NCBI GenBank assembly: GCA_910585485.1
Contig: CAJUEZ010000030.1
Coordinates: 1-22,913 of the forward strand
DNA length: 22,913 nt
Reading direction: 5' to 3'
DNA from: an uncultured Clostridia bacterium
GTDB lineage: Bacteria; Bacillota; Clostridia; UBA1381
Shown here: positions 8,082 through 16,383 of the stretch, in pieces
Numbering within the stretch: position 1 is the first letter of the stretch
How the letters are laid out: each line of letters begins with the position of its first letter
The notes under the pieces: generated by a model
Databases searched by the model: none
What the model was told of the DNA's origin: nothing
The model's input: only the letters and a program-made list of their open reading frames with translations
Program-made: the position numbers and the translations under genes

Positions 8082-9704
8082 TTATTTACTCTTTTTTCCG
8101 TCCAAAGCCGCCTTAATAAATGACGCGAACAAAGGATGCGCATGATTTGGTCTTGACTTAAATTCAGGATGGAACTGCACTCCCAAATACCACGGATGAT
8201 CAGGCAATTCAACCATTTCAACAAGCTTTTCATTCGGTGACTGACCGGAAATAACCATACCCTTTTCAGTTATTTCATTTCTGTAGAAATTGTTAAACTC
8301 ATATCTGTGGCGATGTCTTTCATAAATCAAATCGCTGTTATATACTTTCTGAGCAAGTGTTCCCTCAGTAATCTTACACGGATACAAACCAAGACGCATC
8401 GTTCCGCCCAAGTCCTCAACATCACGCTGTTCGGGCATGAGGTCAATAACGGGATGAGTAGTATTCGCGTCAAGTTCAGCTGAATGAGCGTCCTTATATC
8501 CAAGCACATTTCTCGCATACTCAATAACAGCAATTTGCATACCAAGACAAATTCCGAAATACGGAATTTTATTTTCACGCGCATACTGAGCCGCAATAAT
8601 TTTACCCTCAACACCTCTGTCGCCAAATCCACCGGGGACAAGAATACCATCTGAATTTTTCAAAAGCTTATCAACGTTCTTAGGTGTAACCTCTTCACTA
8701 TCCACCCAATTTATATTTACATTCGCATAATTCTGAATACCGCCATGTTTCAGCGATTCCACAATACTTATATATGCGTCATGCAGAGATACATACTTGC
8801 CGACAAGAGAAATCGTCACCTCGTCCTTGCCGCCGTTCATAAGATCCTTGACGACGTTTACCATGTCTGTCCAATTTTCAAGATTAGGTTTTCTGTCCTC
8901 CAGACCGAGACGTTTGCATACAACTTTAGCCAATCCCTCTTCTTCAAGAGCAAGGGGAACTTCATAAAGCGTGTCAAGGTCAAGATTCTCAATTACACAA
9001 TCAGGTGATACATTGCAGAAAAGCGCAATCTTATCCGCAAGACCTTCTTCCAAAGGCTTCTCTGTTCTCAGCACAAGCACATCAGGCTGAATACCAAGAC
9101 TTAGAAGTTCTTTTACACTGTGCTGAGTAGGCTTTGTTTTCTGCTCTCCCGACGTTGAAATATACGGCACAAGCGTAAGGTGTATGTACATACAATTTTC
9201 CTTGCCAACCTCTGTCTGCACTTGTCTTATTGACTCCAAAAACGGTGTTGATTCAATATCACCGACCGTTCCGCCGATTTCAGTAATAACAATATCAGTA
9301 TCCTGAGTGTTCGCAACGCGATATACTCTTGATTTTATCTCATTTGTAATATGCGGGATTACCTGAACCGTTCTACCCTCATAATCGCCGCGACGTTCCT
9401 TTGAAATAACATTCCAATAAATCTTACCCGTTGTCACATTTGAATTAACGCTAAGATTTTCATCTATAAATCTTTCATAATGTCCGAGGTCAAGGTCAGT
9501 TTCAGCGCCATCATCTGTAACAAACACCTCACCATGCTGATATGGACTCATAGTTCCGGGGTCCATATTGATGTAGGGATCAAACTTCTGCATTGTCACC
9601 TTATAGCCTCTTGCCTTAAGAAGTCTTCCAAGCGATGCGGCAGTTATACCCTTACCGAGTCCTGAAACAACTCCTCCTGTTACGAATATATATTTTGTAT
9701 CCAT
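8082..9704 (-). CDS. pyrG: CTP synthase (glutamine hydrolysing)
   Basis: PyrG makes CTP from UTP, ATP and glutamine, the last step of pyrimidine nucleotide synthesis, in the cytoplasm. The 540-residue protein has the N-terminal synthetase domain (VTGGVVSGLGKG near residues 8-19, QKFDPYINMDPGTMSP, SEQKTKPTQHSVKEL-like region) and a C-terminal class I glutamine amidotransferase domain with nucleophile C386 in GICLGM and H512/E514 in QFHPEF. All expected catalytic residues are present. An in-frame ATG 12 codons upstream overlaps the aminotransferase gene; the chosen ATG has AGGAGG 5 nt before it and matches known N-termini. It begins 13 nt after the aminotransferase stop, so there is no room for the pyrG-type initiation-site leader that regulates it in some Gram-positives. 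Confidence 0.98.
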   Translation of the reverse strand: MDTKYIFVTGGVVSGLGKGITAASLGRLLKARGYKVTMQKFDPYINMDPGTMSPYQHGEVFVTDDGAETDLDLGHYERFIDENLSVNSNVTTGKIYWNVISKERRGDYEGRTVQVIPHITNEIKSRVYRVANTQDTDIVITEIGGTVGDIESTPFLESIRQVQTEVGKENCMYIHLTLVPYISTSGEQKTKPTQHSVKELLSLGIQPDVLVLRTEKPLEEGLADKIALFCNVSPDCVIENLDLDTLYEVPLALEEEGLAKVVCKRLGLEDRKPNLENWTDMVNVVKDLMNGGKDEVTISLVGKYVSLHDAYISIVESLKHGGIQNYANVNINWVDSEEVTPKNVDKLLKNSDGILVPGGFGDRGVEGKIIAAQYARENKIPYFGICLGMQIAVIEYARNVLGYKDAHSAELDANTTHPVIDLMPEQRDVEDLGGTMRLGLYPCKITEGTLAQKVYNSDLIYERHRHRYEFNNFYRNEITEKGMVISGQSPNEKLVEMVELPDHPWYLGVQFHPEFKSRPNHAHPLFASFIKAALDGKKSK

Positions 9705-9717
9705 ATTATCCTCCTGT

Positions 9718-10893
9718 TTACTTTTTGTGTCGTTCAACAAACTTGCCTATTCTTTTCAACGCTTCCTGAATTTTTTCTATCGAATACGCGTACGAACAGC
9801 GTATAAATCCCTCGCCGCATTCTCCAAACGCGTTTCCGGGCACGACTGCGACTTTTTCCTCCTCAAGAAGCTTAATACAAAATTCATCGCTTGTCATACC
9901 CACTGATTTAATACACGGGAATACATAAAACGCGCCGTAAGGTTCAAAACAACTCAATCCCATTTCTCTGAATCCGTCCACTATACAGCGGCGGCGATAA
10001 TTATATTCGCGGCACATTTCTTCAACATCATTATCACAACTTTTAAGCGCTTCAATTGCAGCGTACTGACTTGTTGTCGGTGATGACATGATTCCAAACT
10101 GATGTACCTTAGTCATAAGCTTAATGAGCCTTTGCGGACCCAAAGCGTATCCAAGCCGCCAGCCTGTCATGGCGAAAGCTTTTGAAAAACCGTTCACAAC
10201 AACAGTTCTCCCCCGCATACCCTCAATCGACGAGAAAACTGTATGAGGTTCGTCACTGTAGCGAAGTTCGCCATAAATCTCATCTGAAAGCACAAGTATA
10301 TTTGTATCTCTTAAAACTTCCGCAATCGCCTCCATGTCCGCTCTTGACATGACTCCGCCTGTCGGATTATTCGGATACGGCAGTATCAGAAGTTTTGTTT
10401 TATCAGTAATTTTTTCCTTCAACTGATGAGGAAGAAGGCGGAAGTTGTCCTCCTCCTTTGTTTCTATGATCACCGGAACACCGCCCGCCATAATCGTCAG
10501 CGGCTTATAGCATACAAAACTCGGTTCAGGAATAAGAACTTCATCGCCGGGATTTACCACGCATCTTATCATCGCGTCAATGGCTTCACTGCCGCCAACG
10601 CTTACAAGCACCTCTGTCTTCGGGTCATATTCAATACCGAATTTGCGTTTATTATATCTGCATATTTCTGTTCTAAGTTCCATAAGTCCCGCGTTTGCGG
10701 TATAATGCGTTTCTCCCTTTTCAAGAGAGTAAATACCCGCCTCGCGAATTGCCCACGGAGTTGTGAAGTCAGGTTCGCCGACTCCCAAAGATATTGCGTC
10801 TTCCATTTCAGCGGCAATATCAAAGAATTTTCTTATGCCTGACGGCGGAATAGCGTCCACCACAGGTGAAACTAATTTATCAAGATCTATCAT
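9718..10893 (-). CDS. PLP-dependent class I/II aminotransferase (possible alanine transaminase, AlaT-like)
   Basis: A 391-residue fold-type I aminotransferase. Visible: LGVGEPDFTTP near residue 36, YTANAGLMELR (64-74), NNPTGG (175-180), SDEIYGEL with D204 and Y207 for PLP contacts, PLP-binding lysine K238 in NGFSKAFAMTGWR, and FIRCSYA near the C-terminus with the likely carboxylate-binding Arg. Length is normal. The amino acid substrate cannot be set from motifs: alanine, aspartate or aromatic amino acids are all possible. The Lrp/AsnC gene upstream overlaps it by 4 bp (ATGA), the same arrangement as alaR-alaT in Bacillus subtilis, which favours alanine. The coupling suggests the regulator senses an amino acid made or used by this enzyme. 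Confidence 0.93.
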   Translation of the reverse strand: MIDLDKLVSPVVDAIPPSGIRKFFDIAAEMEDAISLGVGEPDFTTPWAIREAGIYSLEKGETHYTANAGLMELRTEICRYNKRKFGIEYDPKTEVLVSVGGSEAIDAMIRCVVNPGDEVLIPEPSFVCYKPLTIMAGGVPVIIETKEEDNFRLLPHQLKEKITDKTKLLILPYPNNPTGGVMSRADMEAIAEVLRDTNILVLSDEIYGELRYSDEPHTVFSSIEGMRGRTVVVNGFSKAFAMTGWRLGYALGPQRLIKLMTKVHQFGIMSSPTTSQYAAIEALKSCDNDVEEMCREYNYRRRCIVDGFREMGLSCFEPYGAFYVFPCIKSVGMTSDEFCIKLLEEEKVAVVPGNAFGECGEGFIRCSYAYSIEKIQEALKRIGKFVERHKK

Positions 10894-11372
10894 AATGTTA
10901 TAACCTGCCTTGTATCCTTTTCATCATCCTCGAATACAATACCTTCCTCCTTATATTTTTTCAGCACAAAATGCGTTGCCGTTGATATAATCGAATCCAT
11001 CGGCGCAAGCTTTTGGGCAACAAACAGCGCCACTTCTTTCATGCTTTTGCCCTCTATAGTCACAGCAAGATCATATGCTCCCGACATGAGATAAAGCGAT
11101 TTAACCTGCGGATATTTATAAATCCGTTCAGCGACTTTATCAAAGCCCTCGCCTCTTTGAGGTGTTATTCGCAGTTCTATCAGAGCCGTGACAACCTCTT
11201 TATCGGTTTTATCCCAATTTACAATCGTCTTATAACCGACTATGACATTTTCTTTCTCCATCTTTTCGATATACGCGGCGACTTCCTTTTCCTCCATCCC
11301 GAGCATCTGCGCAATCTTCGCTCGTGAGATGTTATCCTTTTCCTTGTCTAAAATATTCAAGATTTCTTCCAT
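10890..11372 (-). CDS. Lrp/AsnC family transcriptional regulator (AlaR-like)
   Basis: A 160-residue DNA-binding regulator. An N-terminal winged helix-turn-helix (about residues 1-60, with ISRAKIAQMLGMEEKEVAAYI and KENVIVGYKTIVNW) is followed by the RAM/AsnC ligand domain (about 65-140, with KSLYLMSGAYDLAVTIEGKS). Such proteins form octamers or dimers that bind amino acids. The reading frame extends 18 codons further upstream, but the chosen ATG has a GATGGA site 6 nt before it and matches family N-termini. The gene overlaps the aminotransferase start by 4 bp. It is first in a seven-gene run and probably controls that run as well as itself. The ligand is likely an amino acid but is not set by the sequence. 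Confidence 0.92.
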   Translation of the reverse strand: MEEILNILDKEKDNISRAKIAQMLGMEEKEVAAYIEKMEKENVIVGYKTIVNWDKTDKEVVTALIELRITPQRGEGFDKVAERIYKYPQVKSLYLMSGAYDLAVTIEGKSMKEVALFVAQKLAPMDSIISTATHFVLKKYKEEGIVFEDDEKDTRQVITL

Positions 11373-11447
11373 AACAATTCCATCGCCTTTCTTTATTAAT
11401 TTGACCTCAAATATAAATATACACATTGATAGTCATTTTATCTTATA

Positions 11448-11453
11448 ATTATA
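11448..11453 (-). promoter_or_regulatory. Candidate -10 element of the Lrp-aminotransferase-pyrG operon
   Basis: A perfect TATAAT lies about 75 nt before the Lrp start, but no good -35 hexamer sits 16-18 nt upstream. A strongly T/A-tracted stretch (11478-11525) lies further up. An activator, an UP-like element or a different start point may be involved. Confidence 0.35.
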
Positions 11454-11573
11454 TCTTATTTGCGGCTAAAATGCCATACCTTTTTGAAAAAAATTTGAAT
11501 TTTTTTGAAATATTTTTATTTTATTGATAAATTATTCTTTATAGGCAATAATACAATCTCCAAAACACAAAAA

Positions 11574-11599
11574 ACAACGGACACTTTCGTGTCCGTTGT
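11574..11599 (-). terminator. Intrinsic terminator of the SLH-domain gene
   Basis: A perfect 11-bp stem with a 4-nt loop (11574-11584 with 11589-11599) is followed on the minus strand by TTTTTTGTGTTTT. It begins about 21 nt after the stop at 11621. The structure is a textbook intrinsic terminator and isolates the downstream Lrp operon from the highly structured surface-protein unit. Confidence 0.92.
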
Positions 11600-11620
11600 C
11601 ATATTTAGAAAATAATCATA

Positions 11621-14600
11621 TTAGTCTACAAATCTGTAAATGATAATTTCCTGAATTGCACCCTTATCTGCAAATCTTGCAAATACATAATCACCTGTCT
11701 TTGTTTCAGGGTCAAACAATACAAGATCTGAAATCTCGCTGCCTTCTGTGTCTATTACAGCTTTACCGCTGTTAATATTGATTTCGATAGTATCCATCAA
11801 CTTAGATGTATCAAATTCGATATTATTAAGCACAGTTGTGTCAAGTTCAATTCTTGCGCTGTCTGAAAGGTCTGAATCAAGCAATGCTCCGCATGCGAAC
11901 ATGTTACGTGCAGCGAACGGATTAAATCCGCCGAACAACAAACCGGACTTGCTTGCGCCGTTGCATACTACATTGTATACATCGTCAGCGTCAAGAAGCT
12001 GAATAAGTCTTTCACCGCCGTCGTAAAGAACAAGGTCACCCTCAGATAGGTAATTTGTAAGTTCTGTGCCGTTCTTTGCGTTCCACAATTCCTTTGTGTT
12101 ATAATCTCTTGCGCTGTTGATAATTGCGCTTGATGTATTAATCTTACCAAGAACACTATTCTTTGTTGTTGTGAATGATGCCTCAGCTCCATTTACATAA
12201 CCGTTAACTGTGTAGATAGTATTATCATCATCGTCAACACCTATATCAATATCTTCAACAACCATTACAGGATTATTTGCATTTGTATCAATATCTCCAA
12301 GGTTAGCAAGAGCGTCTGCGCTTGCTGTGAAGTTTATAAGAACTGTAGGCGCATTTGATGAATCAAATTCTGCAAGAACATAATCACGTGATGAACCGTT
12401 TTCTCTTACAACATAAGAAGATGAATTAACTGTACCGAATTTATAGTTATCAGCGTCCTTCATATCTGATGCATTCTTCGGAACTGATATTTCTATAATT
12501 CCGTCAGAAATCTTATATCCGCCTACAAGACTTGCAACAACTGCAACACCGTTAAGATTCTTAGGATTAATTCTCAAAGCGTCTGTATCTTTTACAACGC
12601 TTGAATCAACCGCGCAGTATAATCTTGAAAGTGTGTCACTTGAATTTGACTTATACTTAACAAGTCTGATTGGTGTAGAGTTTTTATTATTATTAAGCTG
12701 AATAAACTTTGAATCAGCTGTCATCAAATCTGAAATAGCCTCTTCAACTTCGTTTCCGTTTAGAGTTACGCTCTCTTCTGCTGTCGGAGCCCAGAAATCA
12801 AGTTTTGTACCTGCTGAGTATTCAACTGCCTTGCCTTCTGATGTCATAATCTGAACAAGATAATCATTTCCGCTTTCTGAAGGATAAGCGTTCATAATCC
12901 AGCCGTATTTTTCACCTGTCTGAAGCTGACCGTTTCCTGATGACTCAATATAAGCTATACGACCAAACATATCAAGATAGAACACAGACTGTGTACCTGT
13001 CTTCAAATCGTCAGTTGCGATATTTGCAACATCATATTTTGTACCGCCGATTGTGGCCTTACTGTTATTTAATTTCTTTGTAATAGCTGAAGCACTGCCT
13101 GTGATGCTTTCGCCTGTAACAACGATGTCAACAACAGTGTTATCAAGGCTTCTCTTAATTGAAGCAACATCATTCTTCTTTAGGTTTCTTACCTTTGCTT
13201 CCGCGTTATTCTTTGTTACTGTTACAGTTCTGTCCTCGCTGTCGTCAAGGTTGATTGACTCAGCCTTTGTAGCGCCGATTTCATCCTCTGTTGCATCTGA
13301 AACCTTACCTGTAAGTCTATCAGTGCCGGCACTTGAAACAATCATTGTCTCGTATGAATCTACGAATACAACATCATATACATTCTTGTTTCTGTCGCTC
13401 TTTACAAGCTTTACGCTTCCCATTTCAGGAATCATCAAGTCATTGATTGACTCGCCAAGTTCAGCAAGCTGAGTGTCTGTAATAACCTTACCGTTATAGA
13501 TAATTGTCGCGTCACTACAATCCTTAACTTTGCTTACGCCGCTGATTTTGTAGCTTCCCGCGCCTGTATCAAAGCCTTCTACCTTCTCTATATCATCAGG
13601 ATCCTTAATGTCATAAGTTTCAGACTTAGAAGCATCGTATGTTACGGCAAGCACTTCAGGTGTGCGACCGCTGTTTTCTCTGTAATAATATGTTACCTTC
13701 TGAGCAAGATACTCTTCAAGACCCTTTAAGTTACAATCAAAAACTTCCGGCTTGTCAGCTTTATCTTCCTGAATCTCAATCTGATTTTCCTGAAGATCTG
13801 TGTTTGTAAGAGATGTCTTTGATGTTCCTACAAGAACCCCCTTCTTATCTATTACGTCAAACTTAGCCTTAGCAAGTGTGCCGTTGGCTCTGTAAGTAAC
13901 GCCGCCATTTTCATAACCGCTGATTTCCTTATACTGACCAAGAAGAGCGTTATAAACCATCTTAATTACAACGCCGCGGTCTGTAGCCTCGTCAGCTTCA
14001 CCCGGAGCGTTCTTAAGAAGGTCAAGATCTGCCAAAGCAGCCGCCTTCATGTAGCCTGAAGCCCAGTGTCCACCGTTATTGCCGAAATATTCAGCATCGT
14101 TTGTATAGTTCATAGCATTTACAAGCATTACAATAATCTGAGCATATGTAACGTCTCCGTCAGGAACAAATGTACCATCGCCCATACCGCTTATGATGTT
14201 TGCGTCCTGTGCAGACTGAATTTGATCAGCAGCCCAGTGAGTTGAAGCAACGTCTGTAAATCCGTTCTGATACGGTGTCCATGTTGTTATAGCCAACATT
14301 CTCAGAACGATTGAAGCCATTTCCGCTCTTGTTACCTTTGATTCAGGCTTAACGCTTCCATCGTCATAACCTGTGATAATTCCAAGAGAACTACATAGAG
14401 CAAGCGCCTTCTGATAATAACTATCATTGTCATATGCGCTTACAGGTACTGTAGGAGCCTCCGTTGCAACCGGCGCTTCTGTTGCCTCAGGCGCTTCTGT
14501 CGCCTCAGGCGCTGCTGTAGCATCCGGATCAGGAGTTGCTGTAGCATTAGTATCTGTTACTGTTGAATCAGCCGTATTATCTGCCGGTTCATCAGCAAAA

Positions 14601-14677
14601 GCAATCATGCCGACTGAGCTTACAAGCATTGCCGAAGCTAACAGCGCACAGATTAATTTTTTCATCTTGTTACCCAT
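11621..14677 (-). CDS. SLH-domain surface protein (S-layer-type), 1018 residues
   Basis: An exported cell-wall-associated protein. A signal peptide (about 1-28, ending AFA) precedes a low-complexity linker rich in Ala, Thr, Glu and Pro (30-79), then three S-layer homology repeats at about 84-128 (GIITGYDDGSVKPESKVTRAEM), 139-189 (FTDVASTHWAADQIQ, GDGTFVPDGDVTYAQ) and 200-247 (HWASGYMKAAALADL, ATDRGVVIKMVYNAL). SLH domains bind pyruvylated secondary wall polymer. The remaining 770 residues are rich in Asp, Asn, Ser, Thr and Val, look like beta-rich repeats, and show no enzyme motif I know. GGAGG lies 7 nt before the first ATG, which decides the start over a second ATG four codons on. A good promoter and strong terminator make it a single-gene unit. 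It could be a main S-layer protein, but that is inference. Confidence 0.9.
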   Translation of the reverse strand: MGNKMKKLICALLASAMLVSSVGMIAFADEPADNTADSTVTDTNATATPDPDATAAPEATEAPEATEAPVATEAPTVPVSAYDNDSYYQKALALCSSLGIITGYDDGSVKPESKVTRAEMASIVLRMLAITTWTPYQNGFTDVASTHWAADQIQSAQDANIISGMGDGTFVPDGDVTYAQIIVMLVNAMNYTNDAEYFGNNGGHWASGYMKAAALADLDLLKNAPGEADEATDRGVVIKMVYNALLGQYKEISGYENGGVTYRANGTLAKAKFDVIDKKGVLVGTSKTSLTNTDLQENQIEIQEDKADKPEVFDCNLKGLEEYLAQKVTYYYRENSGRTPEVLAVTYDASKSETYDIKDPDDIEKVEGFDTGAGSYKISGVSKVKDCSDATIIYNGKVITDTQLAELGESINDLMIPEMGSVKLVKSDRNKNVYDVVFVDSYETMIVSSAGTDRLTGKVSDATEDEIGATKAESINLDDSEDRTVTVTKNNAEAKVRNLKKNDVASIKRSLDNTVVDIVVTGESITGSASAITKKLNNSKATIGGTKYDVANIATDDLKTGTQSVFYLDMFGRIAYIESSGNGQLQTGEKYGWIMNAYPSESGNDYLVQIMTSEGKAVEYSAGTKLDFWAPTAEESVTLNGNEVEEAISDLMTADSKFIQLNNNKNSTPIRLVKYKSNSSDTLSRLYCAVDSSVVKDTDALRINPKNLNGVAVVASLVGGYKISDGIIEISVPKNASDMKDADNYKFGTVNSSSYVVRENGSSRDYVLAEFDSSNAPTVLINFTASADALANLGDIDTNANNPVMVVEDIDIGVDDDDNTIYTVNGYVNGAEASFTTTKNSVLGKINTSSAIINSARDYNTKELWNAKNGTELTNYLSEGDLVLYDGGERLIQLLDADDVYNVVCNGASKSGLLFGGFNPFAARNMFACGALLDSDLSDSARIELDTTVLNNIEFDTSKLMDTIEININSGKAVIDTEGSEISDLVLFDPETKTGDYVFARFADKGAIQEIIIYRFVD
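14453..14521 (-). repeat. 18-nt in-frame tandem repeat encoding EATEAP-type linker
   Basis: Residues 53-75 of the SLH protein repeat the six-residue unit EATEAP/VATEAP about three to four times, with matching near-identical 18-nt units in the DNA. It sits between the signal peptide and the first SLH domain, so it is likely a flexible spacer. Copy number may vary between strains by slippage. Confidence 0.85.
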
Positions 14678-14763
14678 TTGAATACCTCCATAAATTTTTT
14701 AAATATATAATATAAACCGGAGTTGTCCGATTTTTATTAACAATACTAAACATTTTATTTCAT

Positions 14764-14792
14764 ATTATATAATCAGAAATCAGACTACTCAA
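14764..14792 (-). promoter_or_regulatory. Sigma-A promoter of the SLH-domain gene
   Basis: TTGAGT (14787-14792), 17-nt spacer, perfect TATAAT (14764-14769). The predicted start near 14757 gives an untranslated leader of about 80 nt, which contains a small CGGA/TCCG stem-loop (around 14717-14730). Confidence 0.75.
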
Positions 14793-14830
14793 TCCCGCAC
14801 TGCGGAATTTACCGTTTTAATCCGGTGAAT
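14793..14830. promoter_or_regulatory. Two adjacent dyads directly upstream of the SLH promoter
   Basis: Dyad 1 (14793-14807) pairs CCGC with GCGG across 3 nt. Dyad 2 (14807-14830) pairs ATTTACCG with CGGTGAAT (seven Watson-Crick pairs plus one mismatch or wobble) across 8 nt. They abut the -35 hexamer, where an activator or repressor could bind. They are about 90-125 nt past the AraC gene stop and have no T-tract, so they do not look like its terminator. The protein that binds is unknown. Confidence 0.4.
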
Positions 14831-14917
14831 ACTTAAATGCCAAAGCAAATTCCTCTATGCTGAAAGACTAAAGTCAATTATATAATATTGTTATACGCAA
14901 AAAAAGCAAAAAACCAG

Positions 14918-16174
14918 TTATTGTTGTTCAATTTCCAGACTGTTTTCCACTTTTTTTTCTCTCGTAAGTCTTGCAAACTCTTTATATTCCAACGGTGAAA
15001 CACCTGTGTATTTTTTAAACACTTGACTGAAATACTGAGAATTTGAGCCATATCCAACCTTTTCCGCCACCTCGTATATCCTGTCCTTCTTTCCGCCGAG
15101 AATTAAATCCTTTGCCATTTCCATGCGTTTTTCCATGACATAATGAGAAAAGTTTTTACCTGTTTCTTTTTTGAACAGTTTTCCGAGATAGTCCACATTG
15201 GTATATAGAATAGTTCCCGCAAGCCATCTCAAGGAAAGATTTTCATTTTCGATGTTTTCATCAATAATATTTATAGTATCACGTATAAGAGAACTGTAAA
15301 TTTTATTTAACTCGGGAGCGTTTGCGTCAGTAATTTCCAATCCTTTTTCTTCAATAAAGGATTTAATCTGCAAAAGCGTCTTTGCCGCCTGAACAGAAAA
15401 CATACCTTTCATATATTTATCAATTTTCTCAACGCTGCAACATCTGATTATACAGACATATAATTCAAGGCAATAAGTTTTCGCGACTGCGGGAGTCGGC
15501 ATAGCCTTTTCTATTGTCTTGAAAAATCCGCTCAGAAGCATTTTTACCTTTTCACGGTCACCGCTGCGAACCGCATTCTCAACAGCGCCGTATTCCGGTC
15601 TTATAGCGGTGCTTCCTTCACCGATTTTTATATCATTTTCGTATAAAGCCACATCACTGCCAGAGTAAAAGAAATATCCCATACATTGCTTAAGCCGCTC
15701 GTATGAGGACGGCGCTTCTGATATAGGAGATACTTTGCTGTATACCGCCATCACATTGTATCCATAACAAGCATATATGGTCTTACGAATTTTATCAAGC
15801 AAATCAATAATTTCTGTTCTGTCCAAAATATCTGTTATTATAAATAAATGGTCATTAATTGTAGTGCTCAATAAGACATTCTCACTGTCTATATATTGCT
15901 CCGTTATATTTTTTATAAAGAATAAATCCTCATAATCACAAATTTCTGACGGTTTGATTATTATCATGCGCGTTTCCACCGCGCTGTCTACGCCAAAAGT
16001 TTTACAATATATATTGAATATTTCATATGTATCCCCTACACCAAGGATATATTCGCGCAGGAATTGTTCTCTGATGATAGGTTTTACTCTTTCAGCCTCA
16101 GAAATAACCATCTCCTTGAATTTCTCCTGAGAACTGTCACAGTTTGGGCTATGTATACAGTTCGACTTATACAT
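14918..16174 (-). CDS. AraC family transcriptional regulator
   Basis: A 418-residue regulator. The last 100 residues form the AraC/XylS double helix-turn-helix: LSLRWLAGTILYTNVDYLG, FKKETGKNFSHYV, then RIYEVAEKVGYGSNSQYFSQ and FKKYTGVSPLEYK, all typical. The first 300 residues are not a cupin and not a receiver domain; they resemble the variable sensory part of YesN-like regulators, with a Cys/His-bearing N-terminus (C6, H8, C12). The reading frame continues 11 codons upstream to a TTG, but AAAGGAG lies 9 nt before the chosen ATG. It has its own near-consensus promoter. Neighbours are a secreted lectin-like protein upstream and the SLH gene downstream; either may be a target. No clear terminator follows, only T-runs just after the stop. 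Confidence 0.9.
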   Translation of the reverse strand: MYKSNCIHSPNCDSSQEKFKEMVISEAERVKPIIREQFLREYILGVGDTYEIFNIYCKTFGVDSAVETRMIIIKPSEICDYEDLFFIKNITEQYIDSENVLLSTTINDHLFIITDILDRTEIIDLLDKIRKTIYACYGYNVMAVYSKVSPISEAPSSYERLKQCMGYFFYSGSDVALYENDIKIGEGSTAIRPEYGAVENAVRSGDREKVKMLLSGFFKTIEKAMPTPAVAKTYCLELYVCIIRCCSVEKIDKYMKGMFSVQAAKTLLQIKSFIEEKGLEITDANAPELNKIYSSLIRDTINIIDENIENENLSLRWLAGTILYTNVDYLGKLFKKETGKNFSHYVMEKRMEMAKDLILGGKKDRIYEVAEKVGYGSNSQYFSQVFKKYTGVSPLEYKEFARLTREKKVENSLEIEQQ

Positions 16175-16217
16175 AGCTATCTCTCCTTTATAGGTACTGC
16201 TGTACAACTATATTAAT

Positions 16218-16246
16218 ATTATATACGTTTTTATGTATAATTTCAA
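16218..16246 (-). promoter_or_regulatory. Sigma-A promoter of the AraC-type regulator
   Basis: TTGAAA (16241-16246), 17-nt spacer, perfect TATAAT (16218-16223), about 45 nt before the AAAGGAG ribosome site region. Start of transcription is predicted near 16211. Confidence 0.75.
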
Positions 16247-16341
16247 GTAAAAAATTATTCTAAATAAAAAAAACTATGGAATACATCATAATATTTTTCA
16301 AAAATTGCTGTATTTATATATTTTTTAGTATTTTGCCAAAA

Positions 16342-16369
16342 AAAATTACCGCCGAAAAGCGGTAATTTT
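16342..16369 (-). terminator. Intrinsic terminator of the secreted lectin-like gene
   Basis: A perfect 11-bp stem (16342-16352 with 16359-16369) with a 6-nt loop lies 14 nt after the stop at 16384. On the minus strand the descending arm runs into eight T residues. The plus strand also has a T-run, so it could stop transcription both ways. Confidence 0.9.
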
Positions 16370-16383
16370 ATTTTTTGTTTAAA

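Noticed and set aside
9705..9740. Longer pyrG start
   Set aside because: It would overlap the aminotransferase gene and lacks a ribosome site; the internal ATG has AGGAGG at ideal spacing.
10426..10842. 138-codon open frame on the plus strand
   Set aside because: It lies fully inside the aminotransferase gene, has no ribosome site, and its product is unlike any protein family. It is a shadow frame.
13053..13472. 139-codon hydrophobic open frame on the plus strand
   Set aside because: Antisense to the SLH-protein gene; the apparent membrane-like composition comes from the Ser/Thr/Asp-rich codons of that gene read backwards.
14453..14521. Short tandem repeats considered as a CRISPR array
   Set aside because: Units are 18 nt with no spacers and stay in frame, encoding a protein linker.
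16175..16207. TTG start 11 codons upstream for the AraC-type regulator
   Set aside because: It would place the clear AAAGGAG ribosome site inside the coding region; the ATG at 16174 fits better.
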